Shown here piece after piece: positions 23,957 through 37,229 of a DNA stretch of 52,524 bases. Every line of letters starts with the position of its first letter. Within the stretch, counting starts at the first letter, position 1. Made by a program: the position numbers and the translations under genes. Source of the DNA: Byssochlamys sp. IMV 00236 (taxonomy: Eukaryota; Ascomycota; Eurotiomycetes; Eurotiales; Thermoascaceae); NCBI GenBank assembly GCA_001931875.2, contig MSJH02000239.1, positions 1 through 52,524 of the forward strand, in the 5' to 3' direction. The notes beneath the pieces are model-generated. The model searched no databases and was not told where the DNA came from. It saw only the letters and a program-made list of their open reading frames with translations.

Positions 23957-25058
23957 TTTCTTTTCCTTTTATTGTTATTAAAGAAATGCGTAATTTTCTC
24001 TTGCTGATTTGATTTTCTTTTTTTGTTGGTATCATCCATATCAAAAGGCGCAATCTCTTTGTTCTTTTCTTCATCCGGACACTGTGGCTTTAAGAATTGT
24101 GAGATAGAACCCCTTTGGCTATCAATGGGCTTCACCAAGCCTGGGAAATCATTCTTGACAGATCCCACTTTATCTGTCACTTGGTAGCTTATATATATGT
24201 TAGTTTTCTTTTTCTTTTTTAATACATGATCTCTTTTACGATTCTAATTCTCCTTCAAATGATTTCATCAAATCAATGACTCGACTCGACCAGGGTATTG
24301 AACCATCAATCCATGTATTCACTTGATCTTGATTTAAAATGACGGGCATTCGAGTATGAATAGAAGAAAATTCTTTGGATGCTTCTGTAGTGACGATAGC
24401 ACATGTGTATGATTTATCTGAATTAATAAACTTTAATACACTGCTGTTTCATTGTGTGTTTTTTTTTTTTTTACCTGTCAATTCATTGATGTCATACAAT
24501 CCAGCAAACATCATTAATTGACCATCCTTCCTTTTGATATAATAAGGTTTTTTTGTACCGTTACCCGGTTTTTTCCATTCATAGAACCTTTAAGAAACTT
24601 GTTCAAACGTGTCTTTTGAAAAACATCATTTTCTTACCCTTCCGCAACAATAACACATCGATGGGTATCCTTGGATGAGACATAAAACCCTTTTGTCTGT
24701 TCCAGTGTCTCTTGTCTTGCATTAATTGGCTATGTACCTGTTAGATTTATATCGTCCCCTTCTCTCACACACTTACTCGATTGATAGGTAGTTTCTTTAT
24801 CCAAGAAGGAACATATCCCCATTCCTAAAAATAATAGTCAACAAAGGTTTATTCAAAGCTTTATTCGTTTACCATTGTTTTAAGAGACTTTTGATTATTG
24901 TTTTCATATAAAGTAACAATTTGATGTATAGGCGCAACATTATAACTCGGTCTAAAGTCTTGACAGTCGACCTGAATATCTTCACGACAATAGTTATCCT
25001 TATGAAGTCTTTCAACTATCTGTTCAGGATTTAAAGAACAGGCAAAGCGTCCACACAT
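23953..25058 (-). CDS. HMCES-type SRAP protein, abasic-site DNA-protein crosslinker
   Basis: Six exons (25058-24873, 24824-24777, 24729-24638, 24587-24475, 24417-24240, 24187-23953) close in frame to 283 residues. I start at MCGRF because SRAP proteins need Cys2 exposed after Met removal. Conserved SRAP blocks are seen: Cys2, RPSYNVAP, PINARQET (Asn 81, Arg 83, Glu 85), EGFYEWKK (Glu 112) and IHTRMPVIL (catalytic-type His). The family crosslinks to abasic sites in single-stranded DNA at replication forks and protects them. Near the C-terminus QEKITHFF (268-275) is a textbook PCNA-binding PIP box, followed by a basic KRKR tail, so recruitment to forks is likely. Its stop overlaps that of CHIP. 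Confidence 0.94.
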
Positions 25059-25204
25059 TTTTGTAAAGAAAAAAAAAAAATGAAAAAAAAAAAAGAAATA
25101 TATCAATGCAGGCTTATTTTTATTGGGAGAGGGTATCGGTTTATGCAGCAAAATGGAAAAATGATGAATTGAATAGATGAATCAAGGGTACTCTAGTAGA
25201 GCTT

Positions 25205-26124
25205 TTAAGTGTCTTCTTTACGTTTTTCTCTCTGCTTAACAAGTTTCATGACATTTTGTAATAGTTTTTCAATATTTGATACTACTTGTGAAGTATTGTC
25301 AGATGTGCTGCGCAAAGTGTCTGAATCCAATACAGAACTGAGTTCCTTCTTTTGACTCTCTGGATGATTGTTTCGTAAGATCTGCCTTAATTTCTCTACA
25401 TCCATGGTATGTTTCATGTCCTTGGCTTGCTTTTTATGTATACTTAGATGACAATCAAAATGATCCTCTCGCGTAAATTGTTTACGACAGAAAGGACAAT
25501 CAAAGCCTAATGTAATGTTAGGCTGTTTCATTTATCAATGTCAATTCTCTAACCTTCTGCCCTTGTATGCACTGAATTGATATGCCGATCAACATGGTTG
25601 CTTCGTGTGAATGCTTTATTACATCCCAGGTAAGGACAAACATACTTTCTTTCTCCATGCGTAGAATCGTTCTGATCAAAGACGGTGCTTGACTGGATCT
25701 GTTCAGGACTTGCTTTTGATGATATATGATGAGTAGAATGATGCGACTCTGATAAAGAAGGAGTATTTGTTGTTGCTATAGGCAACGATGGGTATAGGAT
25801 GGATTGAGAACTTATGACAGGTGCTGGTACGTATACAACAGGCACACTATAAGGCTGACCAGGAAATAGATAAGCTCCCACAGGTCCTTGAAAAGGAGAC
25901 GTTGTTGAAGGAGGTGCCACTTTAGGATTATGCTCACTACTGCTCGTTGCCAACACACGCTGGTCTACATTGTATACAGAAGGCGAAAAGAAGGTAACGC
26001 GTCTGACAGCATCTGGTGAAACCGAGAGTCCACGCGTTTCTGTCTCAGGAAACACTGTAAAACTTAGTTTCACAATCTCTCTACCATTACTGTGGGCTTC
26101 TATTCGTTTCTGCATCTTGCCCAT
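25205..26124 (-). CDS. C2H2 zinc-finger protein (two fingers)
   Basis: Two exons (26124-25554, 25506-25205) joined by a phase-1 intron with branch-like CCTAAC give 290 residues from the ATG at 26122-26124. The intron lies in the linker between two adjacent C2H2 fingers: CPYLGCNKAFTRSNHVDRHINSVH and, after a TRAEG linker, CPFCRKQFTREDHFDCHLSIH. The arrangement fits a nuclear DNA-binding protein. The first 170 residues are Pro/Ser-rich with no known domain, and the C-terminus has a short predicted coiled coil (EKLLQNVMKLVKQREK). Target genes are unknown. A further upstream exon cannot be excluded. A TGACGTGA site lies about 170 bp upstream. Confidence 0.8.
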
Positions 26125-26604
26125 TGGAACACAAATGTTGATTAGATATAACACTGACACAATATGGGTCTACTTGTAACAGGTTCTGATGTGTATATGC
26201 TTGTAGGACTTTCTTTTTGTTTGTCAAGGAAAAAAAAAAAAGAAAAAGAAAAAAAAGGACAAAAAAAGGGCATTGTTGCCCCTCATTCAATGACGTGAAT
26301 TGTGTTACACTGGTCTATGTGTTGACTGCTGTAGGATGATTTCTTATGAATTACACATGTTCTAAAGAAGCGACAATCTGTTTTAACAGGATCTTTGATA
26401 CATGCTCTCACTATAAGGATATCTATGCAATTTCAGGAACGCGTATATATAAAAGGGTGAATGCAGTAAACAGTCTACACTATGTCACGTGGAATATGCA
26501 GGGGAAAATGGATCTATTGTGTGACCTGTAGAGCGATATGTGCCTGGATTATGCAAAAGAATGGATTGACTAATATATGTACAAGTTTTATGATTAATAT
26601 TAAA
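26125..26604. other. C2H2 promoter and MCM6 3' region
   Basis: Contains the poly-A and poly-T tracts and the ATGACGTGA site (26290-26298) upstream of the C2H2 gene, then the MCM6 3' flank. A short open frame at 26346-26531 shows no domain. Confidence 0.45.
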
Positions 26605-29582
<2,978 letters not shown>

Positions 29583-32015
29583 TGCGATGGAGCTGGGATA
29601 ATGAAAATGAGAGAGAAAGAAACGCGAAAAAAAAATTGTTTATTTCTAAAAAAGTAGCGCGCATCGTGACGGCTTATTTTACAGTGTCATGTCCCAGCGT
29701 GAATTGTTTCATTGTTTATTAAGGAAAGGTTGTATGAAATTGGCAAGATGCACTTGTCCGATAAATGTCTAGAGTGTTCTTGATTCATACTAATTAAGTG
29801 TTTATGATAAGTCTCTACATGTTTTTTATGTCTGTTATGTGACAGTAATGTCCTTGTTATTGAGCACCAGGCAATACCATACATTTGAAAAGAGAAATGT
29901 GAATAGAGCAACATAGAACTATATGTCTAGCTATATGTTTAACCCTAAAGATGAAAGACACAAATAGTAAAAAAAAAAAAAACAGCAATGGCTGATCACA
30001 CATGAAAGATTGATGTTCTCCTCCCCTTTTTTTTACGTATTTCTTCTTTCTCTAGAACGGTTTTGCTACCCGTTCTACTCGTTATAGGTTCCTTCCTGAA
30101 GTTGTAGATTCGCCTTATATCCTTTGTCTGCAACAGAGAACGATGCTCATTTTCTTTACGAATCTCCTTCTAAACTAATAGTTTGGAAGGGGCTGTGGTT
30201 CACATCATTTAACAGCCAATTCTCAGCCCCTCTGCTTAAAAAAAAAAGCTTTGTTTGAGCCGAAAACGAAATTGCTTCCATCCTGTTGAAGCCATTTTTG
30301 GTATCTGGTACCACTGGTAACTGCATGCATCATAATAAGTTTTTACCATTTATCATTTTCATTTATTATCTTGCATATTTATCAACATTCAATTAGTATA
30401 AATATCCCATAAACTTATTGAAATAAATAATGCCCACAGAAATTTACAAGAGCTTCCTTTTGCCAAGAAATTGGACATAAGCAAGTACAAATAATTAAAG
30501 GAAAATACCCTTGGCCACTATTAATCTCAACAAAACCACTGAAGAATATAGGCCTCAGAAGCAACAGTTCCAACGCATATATTTACAAAGCAAAAGAGGG
30601 AACACAAGAAATTGTTAAACCTTCTTTTGATAAATCAAATATTCAATCCCAGGCAACACTGTTGATTTCTCTTCTGTATCGTTCTTGTCTTGTTTAACCT
30701 ATAACCGGGCAGATATTGATTAATAGGCCAAAGGATAAGCCCAAAGAGAAAGGGATATCACTCATTCACTCTCAAGAAGGACCCCGCAGCAAGATCAATT
30801 ATCACGTACTTGGTTCTGTAATTAGTGTCCCCTTTACCAAATGTGACACAGTTACCTGATTTAGTGTGAATTATCATCCAATACAATAAACTTTGCCCTT
30901 TCTTCCGAGTTTCCAAAATGGAGAGGCGATATAGTGTTATTTTAGACAAGACTTAAACGGACATATATATTATTTATTGTAAACCTTTTATGTGCCAATA
31001 TTACAACTGTAAATTTTATCTTTCCTTGTTGTCCCCTATCCAAAAGTGTCATACAAGCTTCCCGAGAACTTATTCGACCAAGAATAGGATAATTACAATA
31101 CTTTATTTGTTAATCACATATCACAAAACTAAAAGATAAACGTTAATTATGGGGGCACATCAAGTACAATAGGTGCTAAAAAATAAACCAAAACTCAGAC
31201 AAGGGCAAACATGTACCTCCTGCTGATCATCCTTCCTTCTCCAAGGTGATTCTTTTGTTGAGCATGAAAGGAAAGACGAGCTACATCCTACAAGCAAGAA
31301 AAATGAATAGATTTATGTTGACAAAGTGTTTAATAAACACTAAAGAAACTGAACAATATATCTTTATTATTGGATCAAAGAGTGCATTAAATATATATGA
31401 AATCGTTGTTTACAGATTAAAACATAACAATGAAAGTCTTTCTTTTAAAGAGTAATAATGGATTTAATACGCTGTCCATAACATCTTTACGTCCTTTTCT
31501 TATATTTCTTCTAAATAACCATACTAAATATATTAGTTCAAAAGATCTAAAGAAGCATTGTTTGTGACTTTTTACTGTAAAAAAAAGGACATCTATTCAT
31601 GCCTTTAAATAAAGTTCTCACTCTATTTCAAATCACAACAAATAGAAATTAAACTTCCTGCAAGATTATCACCATTATCATCCGTACATTTTCTTTTACT
31701 TTCCTCATCTTTAAATAGACAATAAGAATATTTCATAAAGTCATCTTATAAAAGATCTCTCTTTCTCTTCTTCTTCTTTCGGGGCTTTTTAGCCACAAAT
31801 GACCCAAAGTCAATTTAGAGATTGTAACCTAATATTCAAACTCCATTTACATTGCATATCCACAAACGCAAAAAAAAAAGAACATTGCCAATTTTTCTTT
31901 CTCTCTCTGTTATTCCCTTTCCTTTATTTTTTCATTTTTCCTTTAAGCAAAAAAAAAACTAACCAAACAAACAAACCTTACTATATCCTCTCGTTTCTTT
32001 TCACAAGTATTTTAA
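29583..32015. other. 2.4 kb divergent region between MCM6 and the Ssd1-like gene
   Basis: Holds the MCM6 promoter (TTTTCGCGT, AACCCTAA telobox-like at about 29941-29948) and the Ssd1-like promoter with long pyrimidine tracts from 31740 onward. Short frames such as 30758-30949 (minus) and 31246-31455 (plus) have no recognisable domain. No RNA gene is evident. Confidence 0.5.
29622..29630 (-). promoter_or_regulatory. SBF/E2F-like TTTTCGCGT box upstream of MCM6
   Basis: On the MCM6 strand TTTTCGCGT lies about 40-50 bp upstream of the ATG. It matches the CGCG core used by SBF/MBF and E2F-class factors for G1/S genes. Function is inferred. Confidence 0.35.
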
Positions 32016-35000
32016 ATGGACCATGACGCTTTAGAACAACAAACGGCTCCAGAAAGTACAAGAGGTTTATTCGACTTACCCGAGGTAAAGTTATAAAGAA
32101 CCAAAAAAAAAAAAAAACTAAATAGTTGGGGTTACCAAGGTTACCACAACAAAGAGTTCGGATAAGCGACGTACTTTTCATGGGCTATCATCTAGTTTGG
32201 ACTTTAAAAACACTGGTAAGAATGTACAACAACAACGTCAACAGGCTGTATCTATGCTACCCACGGGAAGACATCAACGCTCTCGCTCTGCTGCCAACTC
32301 GGACTTGGTCGTCCTCTCTTCAAAATCGACCAACTCACTGACATATAACAAAAACAGCAACACGAATGCTCGAAACAGGCGAAGTTTTATGGGCTTACAG
32401 ACATTAAAGGAAGAAATGACTACTGTAGATAACATTAAGGATGTCATCCAAACCTTAAAGACCTTACCGCCTATCACGCCACCTAGTTCTCTGAGTAGCA
32501 AAAGTTTGGAAAAGCGAACCAGTGACGAGAGTATGTCTCTTTCCAGAGAGGACGCTCTGGCTGAAGCTGAAGCTAAACTGATGGGAACGTTTAACAGACG
32601 TAGCAGTACAAGTGATGAAAGTTACGTCAAGAAGCGTTTATCTCTCCAGCAATTACCTGTGTTGAACGAAAACGGAGAATCATTTTTAGATTCATCTACC
32701 AATAAGAGAGCGGTTATGAACAGCAAGTCCTTGAGTTTATCCTTGGGTAGTAGCAACAAACAACTCAATCGTCGTTCTTCTCGTAATTTCGAGGATTGGA
32801 GGAATAGTAAGTTTCCGCCTTTCTTAAATATGCTTATTCACTTTTATTTTTTTTAGGTACTTCATCTAATAACAGCAGTAATCGATCATCCTTTTCTCTT
32901 GTTCCATTCACACCTACTCGTGTAAACTTTTCAAGATACGATGATGCAAACCCTCATCAACGTCGACAACTCTTTATTGCTCATTTACCATTTTCTGCTT
33001 TGCCACCTTTGTTCAGAAGTCGTCAGCTTGTGCGTGGTATATTACGTGTCAACAAGAGAAATCGTAGTGATGCTTATGTTTCCTGTGACGAATTGGACGG
33101 CAGCGATATTTATATTTGTGGCTCCCGAGGCAGAAACCGTGCGCTTGAAGGTGATGTTGTGGCTGTCAGATTGGTCAACGTCGAGAAGGTGTTGCGTGAG
33201 AAGCAAGAAAAGGAAGATGCCAAGTTGGCGAGAAATAATGGTCAACCCAAGGTGCGTTTACCCGATGAGGAAGATGAAAATGAAATCATATTTGGAGGTG
33301 ATGAAGAAACGGATGTGGTAAAGCCAAAGTATGCAGGTGTCGTTGTGGCTATTTTGGAAAGAGCTCAAAACCAAGTGTTTTCTGGGTAAAGCGCCATTTG
33401 TATAATAGACAAACAAAAGACTCATCTTTTTGTGTAGTACCCTCACATTGTCCCGGCCCAATAATAAGAGAGCACAGCTTCAAGAAGAGGAAGGGGATAG
33501 AGGGAAAAAGGAAGCTCCAAGAATTGTTTGGTTTAAAGCCACAGATAAACGTGTTCCACTCATCGCTATTCCTATTGAGCAAGCGCCTCAAGATTTTGTA
33601 GAGAACACAGATGCCTATGAAAACCGTTTGTTTGTTGGGTCAATCAAGAGATGGCCAATCACATCCCTGCATCCATTTGGTACTCTCGAAGCAGAACTAG
33701 GATCTATCATGGATATGAATGTTCAAGTCAAAGCCATCTTGGCTGATGCAAATGTGTCTGACACGCCATTCACAGAAGCAGTCATGCAGTGTGTACCACC
33801 TACATCTTACCAACCCACTGAAGAGGAAAACCGTCGAGACCTGACGATCGAGAGCCATAGTAGGATGATCACGATTGATCCTGTCGGAAGCAATATCTTG
33901 GAAGATGGTTTATCTGTTGTCCGCTTAGGCGATGATACCTTTGAAGTGGGTGTACATATTTGTGACATTTCTCACTTTATCAAACCACACTCGCCCCTGG
34001 ATAAAGAAGCTAGAGCAAGAGGTGTTCGTGTAGAGCTTGATCAAAAGCAGGTACCTATGCTGCCCGACGAACTTGTCAACGCTGTCAACTTTACAGTCAA
34101 TGAGCTGAGGTAAAAGAAAAAAAAAAATAGCGAGCTAATGTATGGTTTTTTTTGCTCATTTGCTTTATATATAGACCGGCTATATCTGTTATCTGGAAGC
34201 TTAGCTCGGACGGTACACTGTTAGATACCTGGTTTGGCAAGACCCTTGTCAAGTAAGTTTCAATGGACCTAGTAGATACAAGATTAACCATAAAATAGGT
34301 CTGCTGCTCGACTTTCATATGAAGATGTACAAAAGATCGTTGACGGCAATGAAAGCCATGGAACAGAAATCGACAGTGACGTTCAGTTGCTGCACAAACT
34401 CGCTTCAAGACTTTATGAAGCACGTTATACCAAAGAGGCCATGTCTTTATCAAGACAAAAGTTATTCTTTGACGATCCTCTCAAACCCACAACAGCCACC
34501 ATTTCCAACAAACTCCCTGATATTGCTACTACTCTCAAGGAATTCTTATTTTTGGCAAACAAGAGTGTTGCTCAAAAGATATCCAGCCAATACCCAGAGC
34601 AGGCCTTATTGCGTCGTCAATCTTGTCCCAACAGCAGGAAAATTGTAAGTTTATAAATATATGTGTGTGTGCTTATACTCATGCCAAATTAGAACGAGTT
34701 GAAAGAATATGCTTCTCAGTATTTAGGCGTCGAGTTGGATATAACCAACGCTGCAACCATTCAAAAATCCGTGCAATCGATTGAAAATCCTGAGCTGCAT
34801 CAGTTAATATCTATTTTAGTACTCAAGACAATGGAACCACCTAAATACTTTTGTGCAGGTGCATTCGATATTTCCAAATACTCTCATTTTGCTCTTGGCA
34901 CACCTCTGTTCACTCATTTCACTGCGCCTCTTCGTCGATATGTTGATATCGTTGTTCATCGTCAATTGGAAGCTGCGCTGATAGGAGGTAAACATATATA

Positions 35001-35747
35001 TACAGTCAAATAAAATCAATACTCACACTTTTTAAAGAAAAACACTTTTATCTGGACAGAGATACGATTCAAAAACTTGCTCAACATTGTAACGCAAAGA
35101 AAGAAGCTAGCCTGGAAGCAAACTATCAAGGCAAACTGTTATCACTTGCCTTATATTTGATGCACATCCAAGAGCACCAACAGCAACCACCACTTCCAGA
35201 AAATTCACCTCCCACCGTCTTTACGGAAGCACGTGTGATTGCGGTCATGGAAGATTGGTTTGATGTGTCCATACCAGAATTCGGTATTGAAAGACGTATT
35301 CATTTGGCCAATTTGCCACTCTGGCGTTATCAATATGATGCCAAGGAACGTGCCCTGACGATGTATTGGAAGGAGGGCGTCATTCCTTCAACAGGACAAC
35401 AACAACAGTGGAGTTTATCTGATGATGAGTACGAAGAGGAGGAGTTGTTGACAAATTATCCTGAAAGGTCTCAATCAACATCGGTTCAAACAGAGGCTAT
35501 GAATACAAAAGAATTTGAAGAAATAACTCGTGCCGCGACAAACGCTGGTCTCGTCGGTACGCCTAAAAAATCAGCCTCAAAGCGAGCTTCCATTATCAGC
35601 TCTCGCTTATCTGCTAGTACTGGTTATAGCAGTGAACAGTCTTCACAGACGATTAAGGCACTGGATAAGATCAGAGTCATGTTGACTATTCAAATGGTCA
35701 GAGCACCACCCTCTATTCGAGTATTTGCCGCTAATCCATATGCCTAA
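32016..35747 (+). CDS. Ssd1/Sts5-like RNA-binding pseudonuclease (RNB fold)
   Basis: Eight exons (32016-32084, 32140-32806, 32857-33385, 33438-34109, 34175-34252, 34299-34644, 34693-34987, 35038-35747) close in frame to 1121 residues. The N-terminus is Ser/Asn-rich and probably disordered. Cold-shock-type folds follow (RSRQLVRGILRVNKRNRSDAYV, GDVVAVRL, YAGVVVAILERAQNQVFSGTL), then an RNB domain (DDTFEVGVHICDISHFI, VPMLPDEL, HFTAPLRRYVDIVVHRQL) and an S1-like end. The catalytic acidic cluster of active RNase II/Dis3L2 enzymes is altered: TIDPVGSNILEDGLSV replaces the usual D-x-D-D series. This is as expected for Ssd1, which binds mRNAs for cell-wall proteins and controls their translation rather than degrading RNA. 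Confidence 0.93.
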
Positions 35748-36410
35748 GTCTCTCTCTCTCTTTTCTAGTTTTTACTCCCCCCTCTTTTATATATATACAT
35801 ATATATATATACATATATACATATCTTCTTTTTTCCTTGATTTTAAATAAAAATATAACAAAAAGTAGTAAATTTATCAATGCCAATACTGAAAGTTACG
35901 TTTCACCAACTTGTGATCTTTGCTTCCGTCCCATATCGCACGAACCACTGCATTACACAGGCCAGTTCGTTTCCTTTTTTCCATGAGTAATAATGCACGC
36001 ACATACATGCGTGTGTGTGTGTGTGGGTGGATGGGTGCAATTAACTTATATACTCAATAAACTCTCTCTCTCTCGTCATAAAGGTGTTCCGGAAAGAATG
36101 CCATGTTGTAAAACAAATATAGAAATACCGACAAGTTCTAGCCAACACGTTTTTTGTTTCCCATTCAAAGCAAAAAATGTGTGAGACCTCTTTTGTCATA
36201 CAAATGTGTCATAAATGGTCTTCTTCATCCGATTATACGTTTTATAAAAAAGAAAGTGAATAGACCAGGTTGTACATAAAAGACACAATAAAAGTCTATT
36301 AATAGAAGACAAAAGCTGTTTTTATTGTTGAAAAGAAAAAACCCAGTTCCTTTTTTTTCACAAATGTATACAGTTTTTAAGAATAATGTACAATAAGGGG
36401 GATGACGAAA
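35748..36410. other. Convergent intergenic region with microsatellites
   Basis: Lies between two gene 3' ends. It contains an AT/AC-type repeat (35788-35824) and a GT run (36011-36025). No gene is seen. Confidence 0.5.
35788..35824. repeat. AT/ACAT microsatellite
   Basis: Alternating ATATAT and ACATAT units just after the Ssd1-like stop codon. Confidence 0.75.
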
Positions 36411-37229
36411 TTACAAGGAGGGATTAGATTTGTATTGAGTGTACCAGACAGGATCAGTAGGAGACAGAGCTTCAGTTCTAGTCTTTTCAGTAGGCTTGAT
36501 AAACTTCCAGAGTTTTTTATACCAAGTACGATGAGCACTAGGCTCAGCTTCGTCTTCAGTAAGAGATGTCTTGGTCGAAGCTAAAGAGGGAACAGAGGAT
36601 GAGCTGTTGGAATAGAGCTCATCGTGTGAATTGAGGGTGATGGTAGATTTGAAACGGAGTAAGCCTTGCTTGAGCCTTCGTCCCAGTCGCTTGCTGCCAT
36701 ATTTGGAGCTTTGTTCTGAATGAGTCAACACGGTGGAAAAGCTGGCGGATCGTCTCTTGTTGTTATACAAACTGCGACTGTTCTTGGAGGTGATCGAGCC
36801 ATGATCCCGGGTCGTGGCGGACATACGTCGTTGAAAAGAGCTGCGGCGAAACCCAGCGCTCACAGGTGAAGGTGGTTGTTGTTGTCGTAAAGTACTACGA
36901 CTGCCGATGGTATGAACAGATAAACTGGCGATAGATGCTGTGTCTAATCCGCTTCCAGGGTAATCATGCTCGGCAGTAGGCAAAAAGAACGAGTCGTTGT
37001 GATAGGGAAAAGCCACGATGCGAGGTGATTCAAGAACGCAGTCTTGGTGTCGCTTCTTTTTCAAAGATGTTTGGCTGCCATGCACCGTTGAGCAATACCG
37101 CGCCAAAGGAGTTTCAGATGGATCCACCAATCGAATTTTGGAAAGGTTTTCGTGTGTTAATGGCTGCGTGTTTAGATTTTTAAAACTGTTGACGCTGTCA
37201 AATGAGTTGAAGACTGGTTGCTTATACAT
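36411..37229 (-). CDS. Serine-rich protein of unknown function
   Basis: Single-exon frame of 272 residues starting at an ATG behind an A/T-rich leader. I recognise no domain. The protein is rich in Ser, Arg and Lys, with clusters such as RRSSFQRR and KRRSASFS that look like AGC/PKA-type phosphorylation sites, and a basic helix-like stretch SKRLGRRLKQGLLRFKS. The C-terminal 60 residues have conserved-looking Trp-containing segments (TWYKKLWKFIKPTEKTR, DPVWYTQYKS). It has no transmembrane segment or signal peptide. Length and composition make it unlikely to be chance, but it could be lineage-specific. It might be a phosphorylated regulator or adaptor; that is only a guess. Confidence 0.65.
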   Translation of the reverse strand: MYKQPVFNSFDSVNSFKNLNTQPLTHENLSKIRLVDPSETPLARYCSTVHGSQTSLKKKRHQDCVLESPRIVAFPYHNDSFFLPTAEHDYPGSGLDTASIASLSVHTIGSRSTLRQQQPPSPVSAGFRRSSFQRRMSATTRDHGSITSKNSRSLYNNKRRSASFSTVLTHSEQSSKYGSKRLGRRLKQGLLRFKSTITLNSHDELYSNSSSSVPSLASTKTSLTEDEAEPSAHRTWYKKLWKFIKPTEKTRTEALSPTDPVWYTQYKSNPSL

